Origin: Clostridia bacterium
GTDB lineage: Bacteria; Bacillota; Clostridia; Caldicoprobacterales; Caldicoprobacteraceae
DNA: 64,000 nucleotides
Direction: 5' to 3'
Assembly (NCBI GenBank): GCA_017577715.1
Contig: PKRC01000001.1
Span: 186,001 to 250,000 of the forward strand
Each line of letters starts with the position of its first letter. Positions within the stretch are counted from its first letter, which is position 1. Position numbers and translations under genes: made by a program. Below the pieces are notes generated by a model. The model ran no database searches and was not told the origin of the DNA. It saw nothing but the letters and a program-made list of their open reading frames with translations. Below, one piece after another: positions 44,292 through 51,368 of the stretch.

Positions 44292-44912
44292 TTATAAAGT
44301 ACCAGGCTGCACCTTCTTGGGCTGATGGTACTCCTGGAAGACCCACTTCAGCCGTCCTCCAGTGATATGCTGAAACTCCTCTCTCATACAGCTCATCACC
44401 TCATCTGTATGCAGCAGCGGCACCAGGGTCGTCCTGAGATACCCGTTACCGCGCTCTGCGAGAAGCTCCATAGACCTCCGTACGGCATCGGGACTGCCGC
44501 AGCTGACCATATGGTACATATCAAGCGGCAGCTTGTAGTCCATAGCCGCTTCATCCACGAGAGATTCGGCTATGAGCCGTTCGAGCAGGTCTGGGTTAGA
44601 GCCGTTGGTATCAAGCCTAACCTTTAATCCTTTCTGTTTGACTAACAGAAGAAGATTGGGGAGAGTGGGGTGGATGGTGGGCTCGCCGCCCGATACCACC
44701 ACCCCGTCATACACTTTCGGAGACAGCGAGGATATAAAGCGCTCTACCTCGTCATCCGGCAGCGGAATAGGGAAGAGCTTTGGATATACCAATTCCGGGT
44801 TGTGGCACCACTGGCAGCGGAAATTGCAGCCCTGCAGAAATGCCACGGCCGCCACATGCCCCGGCCAGTCGCATAGCGAAAGCTTCACAAAACCAGCTAC
44901 TGGAGGTAACAT
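44292..44912 (-). CDS. nrdG: Anaerobic ribonucleotide reductase activating enzyme
   Basis: Radical SAM enzyme that installs the glycyl radical in NrdD. 206 residues: CNFRCQWC (CxxxCxxC) near the N-terminus after FVKLSLCDWPGHVAAVAFLQG, and VVSGGEPTIHP. Full length and intact. It is downstream of a damaged nrdD, so its natural partner may be elsewhere in the genome. ATG 44912 is chosen; a GTG three codons upstream is possible. Confidence 0.9.
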   Translation of the reverse strand: MLPPVAGFVKLSLCDWPGHVAAVAFLQGCNFRCQWCHNPELVYPKLFPIPLPDDEVERFISSLSPKVYDGVVVSGGEPTIHPTLPNLLLLVKQKGLKVRLDTNGSNPDLLERLIAESLVDEAAMDYKLPLDMYHMVSCGSPDAVRRSMELLAERGNGYLRTTLVPLLHTDEVMSCMREEFQHITGGRLKWVFQEYHQPKKVQPGTL

Positions 44913-44914
44913 CG

Positions 44915-45175
44915 TCAACACACTCCCGCAAATGCTTTATCGAATAAGGCGCGGTCTTTGGACTCTGCTTGCTTACCTGTGTCTTCTTTAAACCGCAAAT
45001 ACAAATCATACTTCCTGTCCAGCCGTATTTCTGGCGTGCTGTCCTTGTAGAGCCAGTCGAGAATGCTGCCAACCTGGCGGTTGCCACCATAATGCAGTTC
45101 CCAACAGCGCCTATGAGGTGCAATGTTGTTACGATTGACGCCACAGAGGAAGAACGGCTTCATCGCCGATATCAT
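44915..45175 (-). pseudogene. LAGLIDADG homing-endonuclease C-terminal remnant fused to a second NrdD tail
   Basis: 86-codon frame. Residues about 14-68 match the C-terminus of LAGLIDADG endonucleases (ELHYGGNRQVGSILDWLYKD, then LDRKYDLYLRF). The frame then runs into TGKQAESKDRALFDKAF, a diverged copy of the NrdD C-terminal tail GKKAEFRDRALFDRAF found intact at 45207-45260. It is likely the relic of an nrdD allele carrying an intron- or intein-type endonuclease. No start-to-stop enzyme remains. Confidence 0.6.
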
Positions 45176-45206
45176 TCGGCTCCGCCTGGATACTGAAATA
45201 GCTTAA

Positions 45207-46690
45207 TTAGATGGATGAAAACGCCCTGTCAAACAGGGCACGGTCTCTGAATTCTGCCTTCTTCCCAGGGTTCCAGTTTTTGACCGGCCTTATATACCCT
45301 ACAATTCTTGAGTAGACCTCGCATTCTGCGCCGCAGGTCGGGCATACTTCATGCTCCCCGAATATATAGCCATGGTCGGGACATACCGAATACGTCGGTG
45401 TTATGGACATATAGGGCAGGGTATAGTTGGAGAATACACGGAGTATGAGTGATGCACAGGCCTCGAGGTCTGGCTGCCGCTCGCCGATGAACATATGGAA
45501 CACCGTACCACCGGTATAGAGCGACTGGAGCGGCGACTGATGCTCGAGGAGCTCAAATATGTCATCCGTATAGCCGACGGGAAGCATTGTGGAGTTGGTG
45601 TAATAGGGTTCTGCGCCATTTCTATAGGCTTCCTCGTTGGCTACAATGATGTTCGGATACATCCTCTTGTCTATGCGCGCAAGCCTGTAGGATGTCCTTT
45701 CGGCAGGCGTGGCTTCAAGGTTATACATTAAGCCGTGCTTTTTCTGGTGCTCTACAAGACGCTCACGGATAAACAGGAGAGTATCCTTGGCTAACTGGTA
45801 GCCGTCCGGATGTGCTATACCCACCCCAAGCAGGTTAAGGCATGCCTCGTTCATTCCCACGATCCCCACGGTGCCGAAGTGGTTTGCCCAGTAGGAGCCG
45901 TGGGCCTCTTTGACATGCCAGAGGTAATGCTTGGAGTATGGGTACAAGCCCCTCTCGGTAAGGTCTTCAACCACCGTACGCTTAATGTTGAGGGATTCCA
46001 CCGCAAAGTCTACCAGTTCACCGAGACGCTGGAAGTATTCCTCACGGGTCTGCGACACATACCCAAGGCGCGGCAGGTTAATTGTCACGACACCAATGGA
46101 ACCAGTCAGGGGGTTGGCTCCGAACAGTCCGCCCCCTTTTTTCTTAAGCTCAGTCAGATCAAGACGGAGCCTGCAACAGAGCGATCTGACATCCTCAGGC
46201 TTCATGTCGGAGGATATGAAGTTGGCAAAGTACGGGCTCCCGAACTTAGCAGTGAGCTCAAATACCTTGCGCACAACTGGATTGGAAGGCTCAAAGTCCG
46301 AAGTTACATTGTACGTGGGGATTGGGAATGTGAAGCCACGGCCGAGCGCATCACCTTCCAACATGAGTTCCGCAAAGGCCATGTTTATCATGTCCATCTC
46401 TTTCTGGAACTCGCCGTAGTAGCCGTACGGCTCGCCGCCCACAAGAGCAGGTAGATTAGCAAGGGCAGGGGAAGGTTTAAGGTCCAGCGTAATGTTCGTG
46501 AATGGCACTTGCGACGAGGCACGGGTCGGCACATTCATGTTGAACAGGAACTCCTGGAGCGCCTGCTTGACCTCTTCGTACGTCAGCTTGTCAGCCCTCA
46601 CGAACGGAGCGAGGTAGGTATCGAACGAAGCAAAAGCCTGCGCCCCCGCCTGAAGAGCGATACAATCCTCCTCCAGACCGGCTGTGGCTG
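45207..46690 (-). pseudogene. nrdD: Anaerobic ribonucleoside-triphosphate reductase, N-terminally truncated
   Basis: Class III reductase. Family homology begins near 46650 (AGAQAFASFDTYLAPFVR) and runs to the C-terminus: SLCCRLRLDL holds the thiyl-radical Cys, CPDHGY ... CPTCG the zinc site, SRIVGYIRP the glycyl-radical Gly. Roughly 190 N-terminal residues, including the ATP cone and first barrel strands, are missing. The frame upstream is joined to the 3' end of the peptidase gene. The first possible start (GTG 46601) has no ribosome site. Probably non-functional. Confidence 0.85.
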
Positions 46691-47236
46691 CTGCTGGTTG
46701 GTCTGCTGCTGCGTCTGTCTAGCATAGAAGACCTTCAGCTGCGCCAGGGCATATGCATCCGCCCACTCCTCCGTGAGGAGTTGGCGATATACCTGAGGAG
46801 GAAGCCGTTTCTCAAGAATTTCACGCCTCCTCCCTCTGTCAGCAAGGAAGAGTGCATCCCCGACCTGCTGGTAGTGGACCCAATGGCCCACCTCGTGCAG
46901 TACGAAGAAGCGGGCCAGGGCTTCATCATCTGTGGGGAGGCCTGCCCCCGCGAGCATGGCCCGCAGGAAGGCAATCTCCTCCGCCGCCTTAGCGAACAGC
47001 TCCACCCAGTTCGGATGGGCGCCCATGGGCAGCTCGTAGTCAAACCTCGTTTCCACGGGCAAGTGGATACCCAGGGGGAGGAGCTCCCTGAACTCCTCGT
47101 ATTCCGGGAGCGGCAGGACCGTGGACGGCCCCGCTGCTAGAGCATAGAAGGATCCAACATGGATCGGGATCCCCGCAGGGATGAACCCTGCCTTCTTCAG
47201 CTCAGATACAACATCGCAATAGAAGATTGCCGCCAT
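46598..47236 (-). CDS. HEVGH zinc-peptidase-like protein
   Basis: About 212 residues. FFVLHEVGHWVHY carries the HExxH zinc motif; EEWADAYALAQL, 40-50 residues on, can supply the third ligand as in ImmA/IrrE-type metallopeptidases. No membrane segment. ATG 47236 follows AAAGGAGGTGA. The last 35-40 residues (Gln-rich, then RRIVSLFRRGRR) are probably not native: there the frame crosses out of phase into nrdD. Could be an antirepressor protease of phage type or a toxin-system peptidase. Confidence 0.6.
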   Translation of the reverse strand: MAAIFYCDVVSELKKAGFIPAGIPIHVGSFYALAAGPSTVLPLPEYEEFRELLPLGIHLPVETRFDYELPMGAHPNWVELFAKAAEEIAFLRAMLAGAGLPTDDEALARFFVLHEVGHWVHYQQVGDALFLADRGRRREILEKRLPPQVYRQLLTEEWADAYALAQLKVFYARQTQQQTNQQQPQPVWRRIVSLFRRGRRLLLRSIPTSLRS

Positions 47237-47343
47237 GCTTGTCACCTCCTTTATCCCCCTCCGCCCACCGCATGGCAGAGTGGGCGCTCATCGGGGTTGT
47301 TTTATTTCACCGGCAAAACAAAAGGGGGCGGAGCCCCAGTCTG
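47237..47343 (-). repeat. Leader module A (upstream of peptidase gene)
   Basis: About 105 bp, clearly similar to 47794-47905. Shared blocks on the plus strand: ACCTCC, CCGCATGGCA, GGGGT, GTTTTA, TTCACC, GCGGAGC. Both modules lie directly upstream of a start codon and end with the ribosome site. Module A also contains the tail of the NADAR terminator and a GCCCAC/GTGGGC hairpin. Confidence 0.7.
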
Positions 47344-47357
47344 TCAGCTCCGTCCCC
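47314..47357 (-). terminator. Terminator at the end of the NADAR gene
   Basis: Minus strand GGGGACGGAGC pairs over 11 bp with GCTCCGCCCCC (one G-U), followed by TTTTGTTTTG. The left arm overlaps the last codons of the gene. Confidence 0.8.
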
Positions 47358-47793
47358 TCTGTATCCCATACCTCAGCTCATACCTAACCAGCATCAGGAT
47401 GCGGCCCAGCATATTCTCGCCCCGCCCCTGGCAGGTTCCCCAGAAGGTGTCTCCCCAGGAGTTTTCCTCAACTAACAACGCATCCCCGGTAGCCAGGAGC
47501 TTCTTCGCCAGGTCGGGGTTCTGTGTGAACTTCGCCCGGACCACCTGGGTCATAATGCCCACCTTCACCTCCTCCCAGTCCGGCCTGATAGGTACCCGGC
47601 GCCCCATCCGCCTGGCTTCCGCCCCTGATAAGCCCACAAAGGCCCATCGTTGGGTTACGTTCTGCGCCTTGGCAGCCTGGAACGCCGCCTCGGCGCACTT
47701 ATATTCTACGCCCCACAGCCTCACGCTGCAGGGGTAGAAGTTGGAGAGGAACGCATACTCCCCTCTGAAACCACGTACTACCTTCACTGCCAT
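47344..47793 (-). CDS. NADAR (YbiA/RibX-like) family protein
   Basis: 149 residues. Family pattern throughout: FRGEYAFLSNFYPC, CAEAAFQAAKAQ, GRRVPIRPDWEEVKVGIM, AKFTQNPDL and ENSWGDTFWG ... NMLGRILMLVR. NADAR proteins are N-glycosidases acting on ADP-ribose conjugates or riboflavin intermediates; some reverse DNA ADP-ribosylation by DarT toxins. No DarT gene is seen here. ATG 47793 with GGGAGGTGG upstream. Its leader matches that of the peptidase gene. Confidence 0.88.
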   Translation of the reverse strand: MAVKVVRGFRGEYAFLSNFYPCSVRLWGVEYKCAEAAFQAAKAQNVTQRWAFVGLSGAEARRMGRRVPIRPDWEEVKVGIMTQVVRAKFTQNPDLAKKLLATGDALLVEENSWGDTFWGTCQGRGENMLGRILMLVRYELRYGIQRGRS

Positions 47794-47905
47794 GCTAACC
47801 ACCTCCCTTGTCCCCTCTGCCTACCGCATGGCAAGCAAGCTTCATTGGGGTAGTTTTACTTCACCCCAACAACAACCGGGAGCGGAGCTCCGGTGGGGAG
47901 GGCAA
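47794..47905 (-). repeat. Leader module B (upstream of NADAR gene)
   Basis: Second copy of the leader. Its distal end has a GAGC/GCTC-based hairpin followed on the minus strand by TTGTTGTT, which looks like the terminator of a gene no longer present. From 47906 to 48258 I see no gene: only the 37-bp repeats, AT/GC-mixed spacer sequence and a six-codon frame (MAISVE at 48199) with a perfect GGAGGA site. Confidence 0.65.
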
Positions 47906-47960
47906 TAAAGGGGGAGGGGGTCAAAACGGGAGCGAAACGATGTGAGAGGAGAGGTGACCC

Positions 47961-47997
47961 CCCTCAGGATTTGTCCCGTGCAAAACGCCCTTTAGGC
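47961..47997. repeat. 37-bp direct repeat, copy 1
   Basis: Starts CCCTCAGGATTTGTCC and ends CCCTTTAGGC; copy 2 at 48020-48056 has the same ends and differs in a few middle positions. The centre-to-centre distance is 59 bp. They lie in the divergent gap between the leftward and rightward halves of the element, so they may be operators or replication repeats. Confidence 0.75.
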
Positions 47998-48019
47998 CGC
48001 CCGCTTTGTTCTGCAGCGT

Positions 48020-48056
48020 CCCTCAGGATTTGTCCTGCACAAATTACCCTTTAGGC
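48020..48056. repeat. 37-bp direct repeat, copy 2
   Basis: See copy 1. A weaker third relative (TTTTGCAGGGTTT ... CGCTTTAAG) may lie at about 48069-48094. Confidence 0.7.
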
Positions 48057-48258
48057 GCGACTTCCAGGTTTTGCAGGGTTTATACGCGCTTTAAGTCCTG
48101 CCACCTCTAGCTTTCCGGTTCTTCATGATTTCGCTCATACAAGTTCACTTTTACGCTGTCTTGTGTTCATTCCGAATTCTGTTCTGAACAGGAGGAAAAT
48201 GGCTATCAGTGTAGAATAATGTAATGTACCACATTAGGATCCGGGAGGGGGTATATGT

Positions 48259-48558
48259 GTGGTTCTTTTGCTACTTGCAGGGTTTATTGTAGTGTTTGCA
48301 GTAATAATGCGATGGCGCTGGCGGGTGCTTGATAGGGAGTTGAGAACAGAGATTAAAGTGTGGGATGAGGCAAGCAAGAGCTTCAACTCTCTTATCAAGC
48401 AGGTTGGCGATGTTGATGCTGTTGCTGCCGGGGTGGTTACGGCCTATGATATGTTTCACGCTCTGGCTATGATAGATGATAGTGTGCTGGAAGCAATGGA
48501 CTTTTCCAGCAAGCTTGATTTGGATACTTTTAACGAAATAAAGCAGATACGTGCATGA
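48259..48558 (+). CDS. Small membrane-anchored protein
   Basis: 99 residues: N-terminal transmembrane helix (LLLLAGFIVVFAVIM) followed by RWRWRVLDRELRTEIK and a soluble helical part with no known domain. GTG start; CGGGAGGGGG lies upstream. The juxtamembrane block RWRWRVLDRELR recurs in the 36-residue peptide at 50841 (RLRWKRLDEELR), so the two are related. First gene of the rightward cluster containing the helicase. Confidence 0.6.
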   Translation: MVLLLLAGFIVVFAVIMRWRWRVLDRELRTEIKVWDEASKSFNSLIKQVGDVDAVAAGVVTAYDMFHALAMIDDSVLEAMDFSSKLDLDTFNEIKQIRA

Positions 48559-48650
48559 CCATTTTTCTATCAGGGGCAGAGGCGTCTATTGCTGGCGCCA
48601 TGGAATGATTAGAAGGGTATACAGCGGATTTGTGCGGGTTATAGAAGGAT

Positions 48651-48678
48651 TTGCAGCGAATTATGTCGTACTTATATA
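48651..48678 (+). promoter_or_regulatory. Candidate promoter for the helicase gene
   Basis: TTGCAG (48651-48656), 16-nt spacer, TATATA (48673-48678), 45 bp before the helicase start. Confidence 0.5.
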
Positions 48679-48723
48679 AGAAAGAGTTATGGTATTCTGG
48701 GATGAAGGAGTGTGAAGGGTGAG

Positions 48724-50820
48724 ATGAACGATGCATATCAAGACGAGATAAACAGTGAACAAGCCACTCTTGAGAGGGCTTATGGCATAGTGAAGGAAGA
48801 GATCAATGCTTGCAATGTTATTGCTTCGAAGTATAGAGCCGAGATGGAAAGATTGCGAGGGGACTATGAGAGATTGCCTGATTTTCAGTATGCTCGCAGT
48901 CGTGCTAATAGAGCGGAGACAGAAGCAGAAAAAATGAAGAGTTGGTTACAATCTCTGTATTTTGGCCGTATTGATTTCCATCATGAAGGAGAGCATGCAG
49001 CTTCTACCTACTACATTGCAAAACTTCCGGATATATTTTTCAGCGCTAGAGATAAGTGCAAAAAAGCAGGAATTATGATTCTAGACTGGAGAGCGCCGGT
49101 GGCCAGCCTTTTCTATAGCAGAGCAAATTCTTATATCGCAGATGGCGTTAAACATAAAGGAGAGTTAATGCTTGTACGCCACCTAGCAGTTAAACAAGAC
49201 AAAGTCCTAAGTATTCATGATTTTGTAAACAAAAGAAAGGAGCAACCTCTTAAGGAGCAGGTAGCCGGTTTGGACCCCGTATTGAAAAGACAGATCGAAA
49301 GGTATGGTGGAGATCGCTTTAAGGATATAGTCCAAACGATTCAAGCAGACCAAAACAGATTAATCAGATATCCTTTTGACAAGCATTTAGTAATACAGGG
49401 TGGTGCAGGTACCGGGAAGACAATTGTATTGCTCCATAGGGTTGCATACTGTTTGTATATTACTCGCTGCGCTCCTGAGGATATATTGGTACTTACACCA
49501 CACCGGATGTTACTGGAGCAGATAAGTGACATCTTGCCGGACTTACATGTACACAATGTTCCTCAATTAACACTGGAGGAGTTTTTTAAGCGGGTGACTG
49601 AAAAGTCAATACAGTTGAAGCCAGTTTCTGCTTTGAGTTTTGAAGACTCTGTGGCGCAGAACGTAAGAAAGTACAGCAATTGGATAACTCAAATTAAGCT
49701 GGTATTAGATGAAATAGTAAATAAGGGGCTTGAGTATGTACATTCTCGAATTTCTGACTTGGAGCGTGATGGCCAAATCTTAATACCTGGCTCGGAAATA
49801 AAGCAATTCTTGGAACGCGATGAGATAAGGGAATTATCCTATGAGCGTCAACGATCAAAGCTTTTACTATGGCTGAAGAGAAATCTGTACAACAAACTTA
49901 GCGGTTCCAACATATCGGATGAAGATATGGTTAGGGAGAGTTTGAAGAAGGCGCAAACGCTTGCTGCATCTTACATAAAAACTTTGCCCTCTGTGCAGGA
50001 GTTCTATTGGAAACGTTTGCTAAGGATGTATTTAGACTATACAAGCGGTTTTCGCGCGTTTGTAAATACCAAGGCAGAGGTTGTACCTATCTGGTCGATA
50101 GATGACATGGGCGCACTTTTATATTTGTACCTTAGATCGTATGACGGAGTTGGCAAGAAGTACCGGTTTATTTTTGTAGATGAAGCCCACAATTTGAGCC
50201 CTATATGGCTTTTAGTGCTAAAAGAGTTTCTAACAGCAGGCGGAACATTGACGCTTGCAGGAGATATCTATCAAACACCTATTTCAGTTTGGGGCAATCT
50301 GTTAGCTAATGGGAAATGGGATTGGTTGATTGAAGCATTGGAGCCTAACGTTGCGGTTGAGACTCTGACGATTAGTTATCGTTCTACACAGGCTATTGTT
50401 GAAGAGGCCAAGCGGGCTATCACTGAAGCTTTTCCAGAGGCAGGCGAAATTCTTCAGGGGGTTCGCCCATCTAGCGACTCGGTTATACAAATGGCAAGCT
50501 TACAGGAATTTGTTGATTTTGTACGGTCAGATTCGAGGGAAATTCGTACAGCTGCTATCATTAGTCCGACGCGCGAACGTGCAGAGAATGTAAGAAAAGA
50601 ATTGGTATTGCAATTGCAGAATTTGCACATGCAAAGAGAACTTGTTATCTTATCTATAGAAGAAACAGGCGGTCTTGAGTTCGACGCCGTGCTAATAGAT
50701 GAATTTGACTTCTACGACTGCAAAAATCCCGCGCATGCACGTGCTCTTTATACAGCGATAAGCAGGGCAACACACTATCTTTGTATACTTAAAGGTGCGG
50801 CTGCTTCATCTTTGCGATAA
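48724..50820 (+). CDS. HelD/UvrD-like superfamily 1 helicase
   Basis: About 698 residues. N-terminal coiled coil (about 1-85), then a HelD-type segment IMILDWRAPVASLFYS. SF1 motifs: Walker A QGGAGTGKTIVLLHRVAY (about 225), Walker B FIFVDEAHNLSPIW, LTLAGDIYQ, ISYRSTQAIVEEA, GLEFDAVLID and YTAISRATHYL. HelD proteins strip stalled RNA polymerase; related helicases also occur in defence islands. AT-rich (19 G+C of 60 in 49681-49740) compared with the genes left of 48 kb. Start ATG 48724 after AAGGGTG; GTG 48712 is an alternative. Confidence 0.88.
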   Translation: MNDAYQDEINSEQATLERAYGIVKEEINACNVIASKYRAEMERLRGDYERLPDFQYARSRANRAETEAEKMKSWLQSLYFGRIDFHHEGEHAASTYYIAKLPDIFFSARDKCKKAGIMILDWRAPVASLFYSRANSYIADGVKHKGELMLVRHLAVKQDKVLSIHDFVNKRKEQPLKEQVAGLDPVLKRQIERYGGDRFKDIVQTIQADQNRLIRYPFDKHLVIQGGAGTGKTIVLLHRVAYCLYITRCAPEDILVLTPHRMLLEQISDILPDLHVHNVPQLTLEEFFKRVTEKSIQLKPVSALSFEDSVAQNVRKYSNWITQIKLVLDEIVNKGLEYVHSRISDLERDGQILIPGSEIKQFLERDEIRELSYERQRSKLLLWLKRNLYNKLSGSNISDEDMVRESLKKAQTLAASYIKTLPSVQEFYWKRLLRMYLDYTSGFRAFVNTKAEVVPIWSIDDMGALLYLYLRSYDGVGKKYRFIFVDEAHNLSPIWLLVLKEFLTAGGTLTLAGDIYQTPISVWGNLLANGKWDWLIEALEPNVAVETLTISYRSTQAIVEEAKRAITEAFPEAGEILQGVRPSSDSVIQMASLQEFVDFVRSDSREIRTAAIISPTRERAENVRKELVLQLQNLHMQRELVILSIEETGGLEFDAVLIDEFDFYDCKNPAHARALYTAISRATHYLCILKGAAASSLR

Positions 50821-50840
50821 TGCAGCAAGGAGGATGTGCG

Positions 50841-50951
50841 GTGCTCAAAGAGCTTCTTATTGGAACTGTCATTTTATGTAGTTTTCTGTGGTTGCGACGC
50901 TTGAGATGGAAACGACTGGATGAGGAGCTTAGACTCGATTACCACGGATAA
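50841..50951 (+). CDS. 36-residue membrane peptide related to the 48259 protein
   Basis: GTG start with AAGGAGGA 6 bp upstream; 36 codons to TAA. Hydrophobic helix (ELLIGTVILCSFLWL) then RRLRWKRLDEELRLD, matching the juxtamembrane part of the 99-residue protein upstream of the helicase. It begins 20 bp after the helicase stop. Either a genuine micropeptide or the 5' remnant of a duplicated gene, since the next frames continue with unrelated sequence. Confidence 0.5.
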   Translation: MLKELLIGTVILCSFLWLRRLRWKRLDEELRLDYHG

Positions 50952-51135
50952 TGATTTTAAACAAAGGCTAGGAGATAATACATTGTATCACATGACAGTG
51001 TATCACATGACAGTGCCAAGCATAACCAGGTTAAGACTTGTGGAGAAAGCAAAGACGTTAATGCTAGAAAGGATGGAAGAGCGTATTCCTCTTCATTTTG
51101 AAGAAGATAGAGTCCCCTGCGTTCGTATATGGTGA
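50920..51135 (+). CDS. Doubtful small frame with internal tandem repeat
   Basis: 71 codons, no good ribosome site, overlapping the micropeptide. It contains a 15-bp perfect tandem duplication (TATCACATGACAGTG, about 50985-51014) read as YHMTV twice. No domain. Together with the neighbours it may be the broken middle of a former duplicate of the 99-residue gene. Confidence 0.25.
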   Translation: MRSLDSITTDNDFKQRLGDNTLYHMTVYHMTVPSITRLRLVEKAKTLMLERMEERIPLHFEEDRVPCVRIW

Positions 51136-51362
51136 AAAGGGCAAACGAATGTGCTGAAAAGCTTAAAGCAGAAGCCTATAAGCTCGGGTTAGATATGAAG
51201 GAAAATACACTTGGCAAAGCTATTTTAAACGCTGCAGTTAGCGCGGTAGTTAAAGTTTCTGATTTTATCGAGAGGATTTTTGGCGGTAGAAGCACACAGC
51301 CTGCGGTAAAGGCAAAAGAAGCAACGCCTCAACTACTAGGTCCGAAACAGCAGACGAGGTGA
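51129..51362 (+). CDS. Small amphipathic protein
   Basis: 77 residues, Lys/Ala-rich with an amphipathic helix (GKAILNAAVSAVVKVSDFIERIFGG). No domain known to me. The start is weakly supported (ATG 51129 or GTG 51132). Its stop is directly upstream of the large repeat protein and the two are probably co-transcribed. Confidence 0.4.
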   Translation: MVKRANECAEKLKAEAYKLGLDMKENTLGKAILNAAVSAVVKVSDFIERIFGGRSTQPAVKAKEATPQLLGPKQQTR

Positions 51363-51368
51363 TTGCCT

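Noticed and set aside
44915..45260. A functional intein in NrdD
   Set aside because: No N-terminal splicing block and no HN-C/S/T junction; only an endonuclease C-terminus remains.
45207..46601. nrdD as a normal full gene starting at GTG 46601
   Set aside because: Family homology continues in frame upstream of that codon, there is no ribosome site, and the N-terminal third is missing.
47961..48056. CRISPR array
   Set aside because: Only two 37-bp repeats with internal differences and a 22-bp gap; no cas genes in the window.
48178..48190. LexA box near GTTCTGAAC
   Set aside because: The half-sites have no 4-bp spacer, so it does not fit the box found at lexA/yneA.
48199..48219. Six-codon leader peptide MAISVE with a perfect ribosome site
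   Set aside because: Too short to support and no attenuator-like structure seen next to it; noted in the module B entry only.
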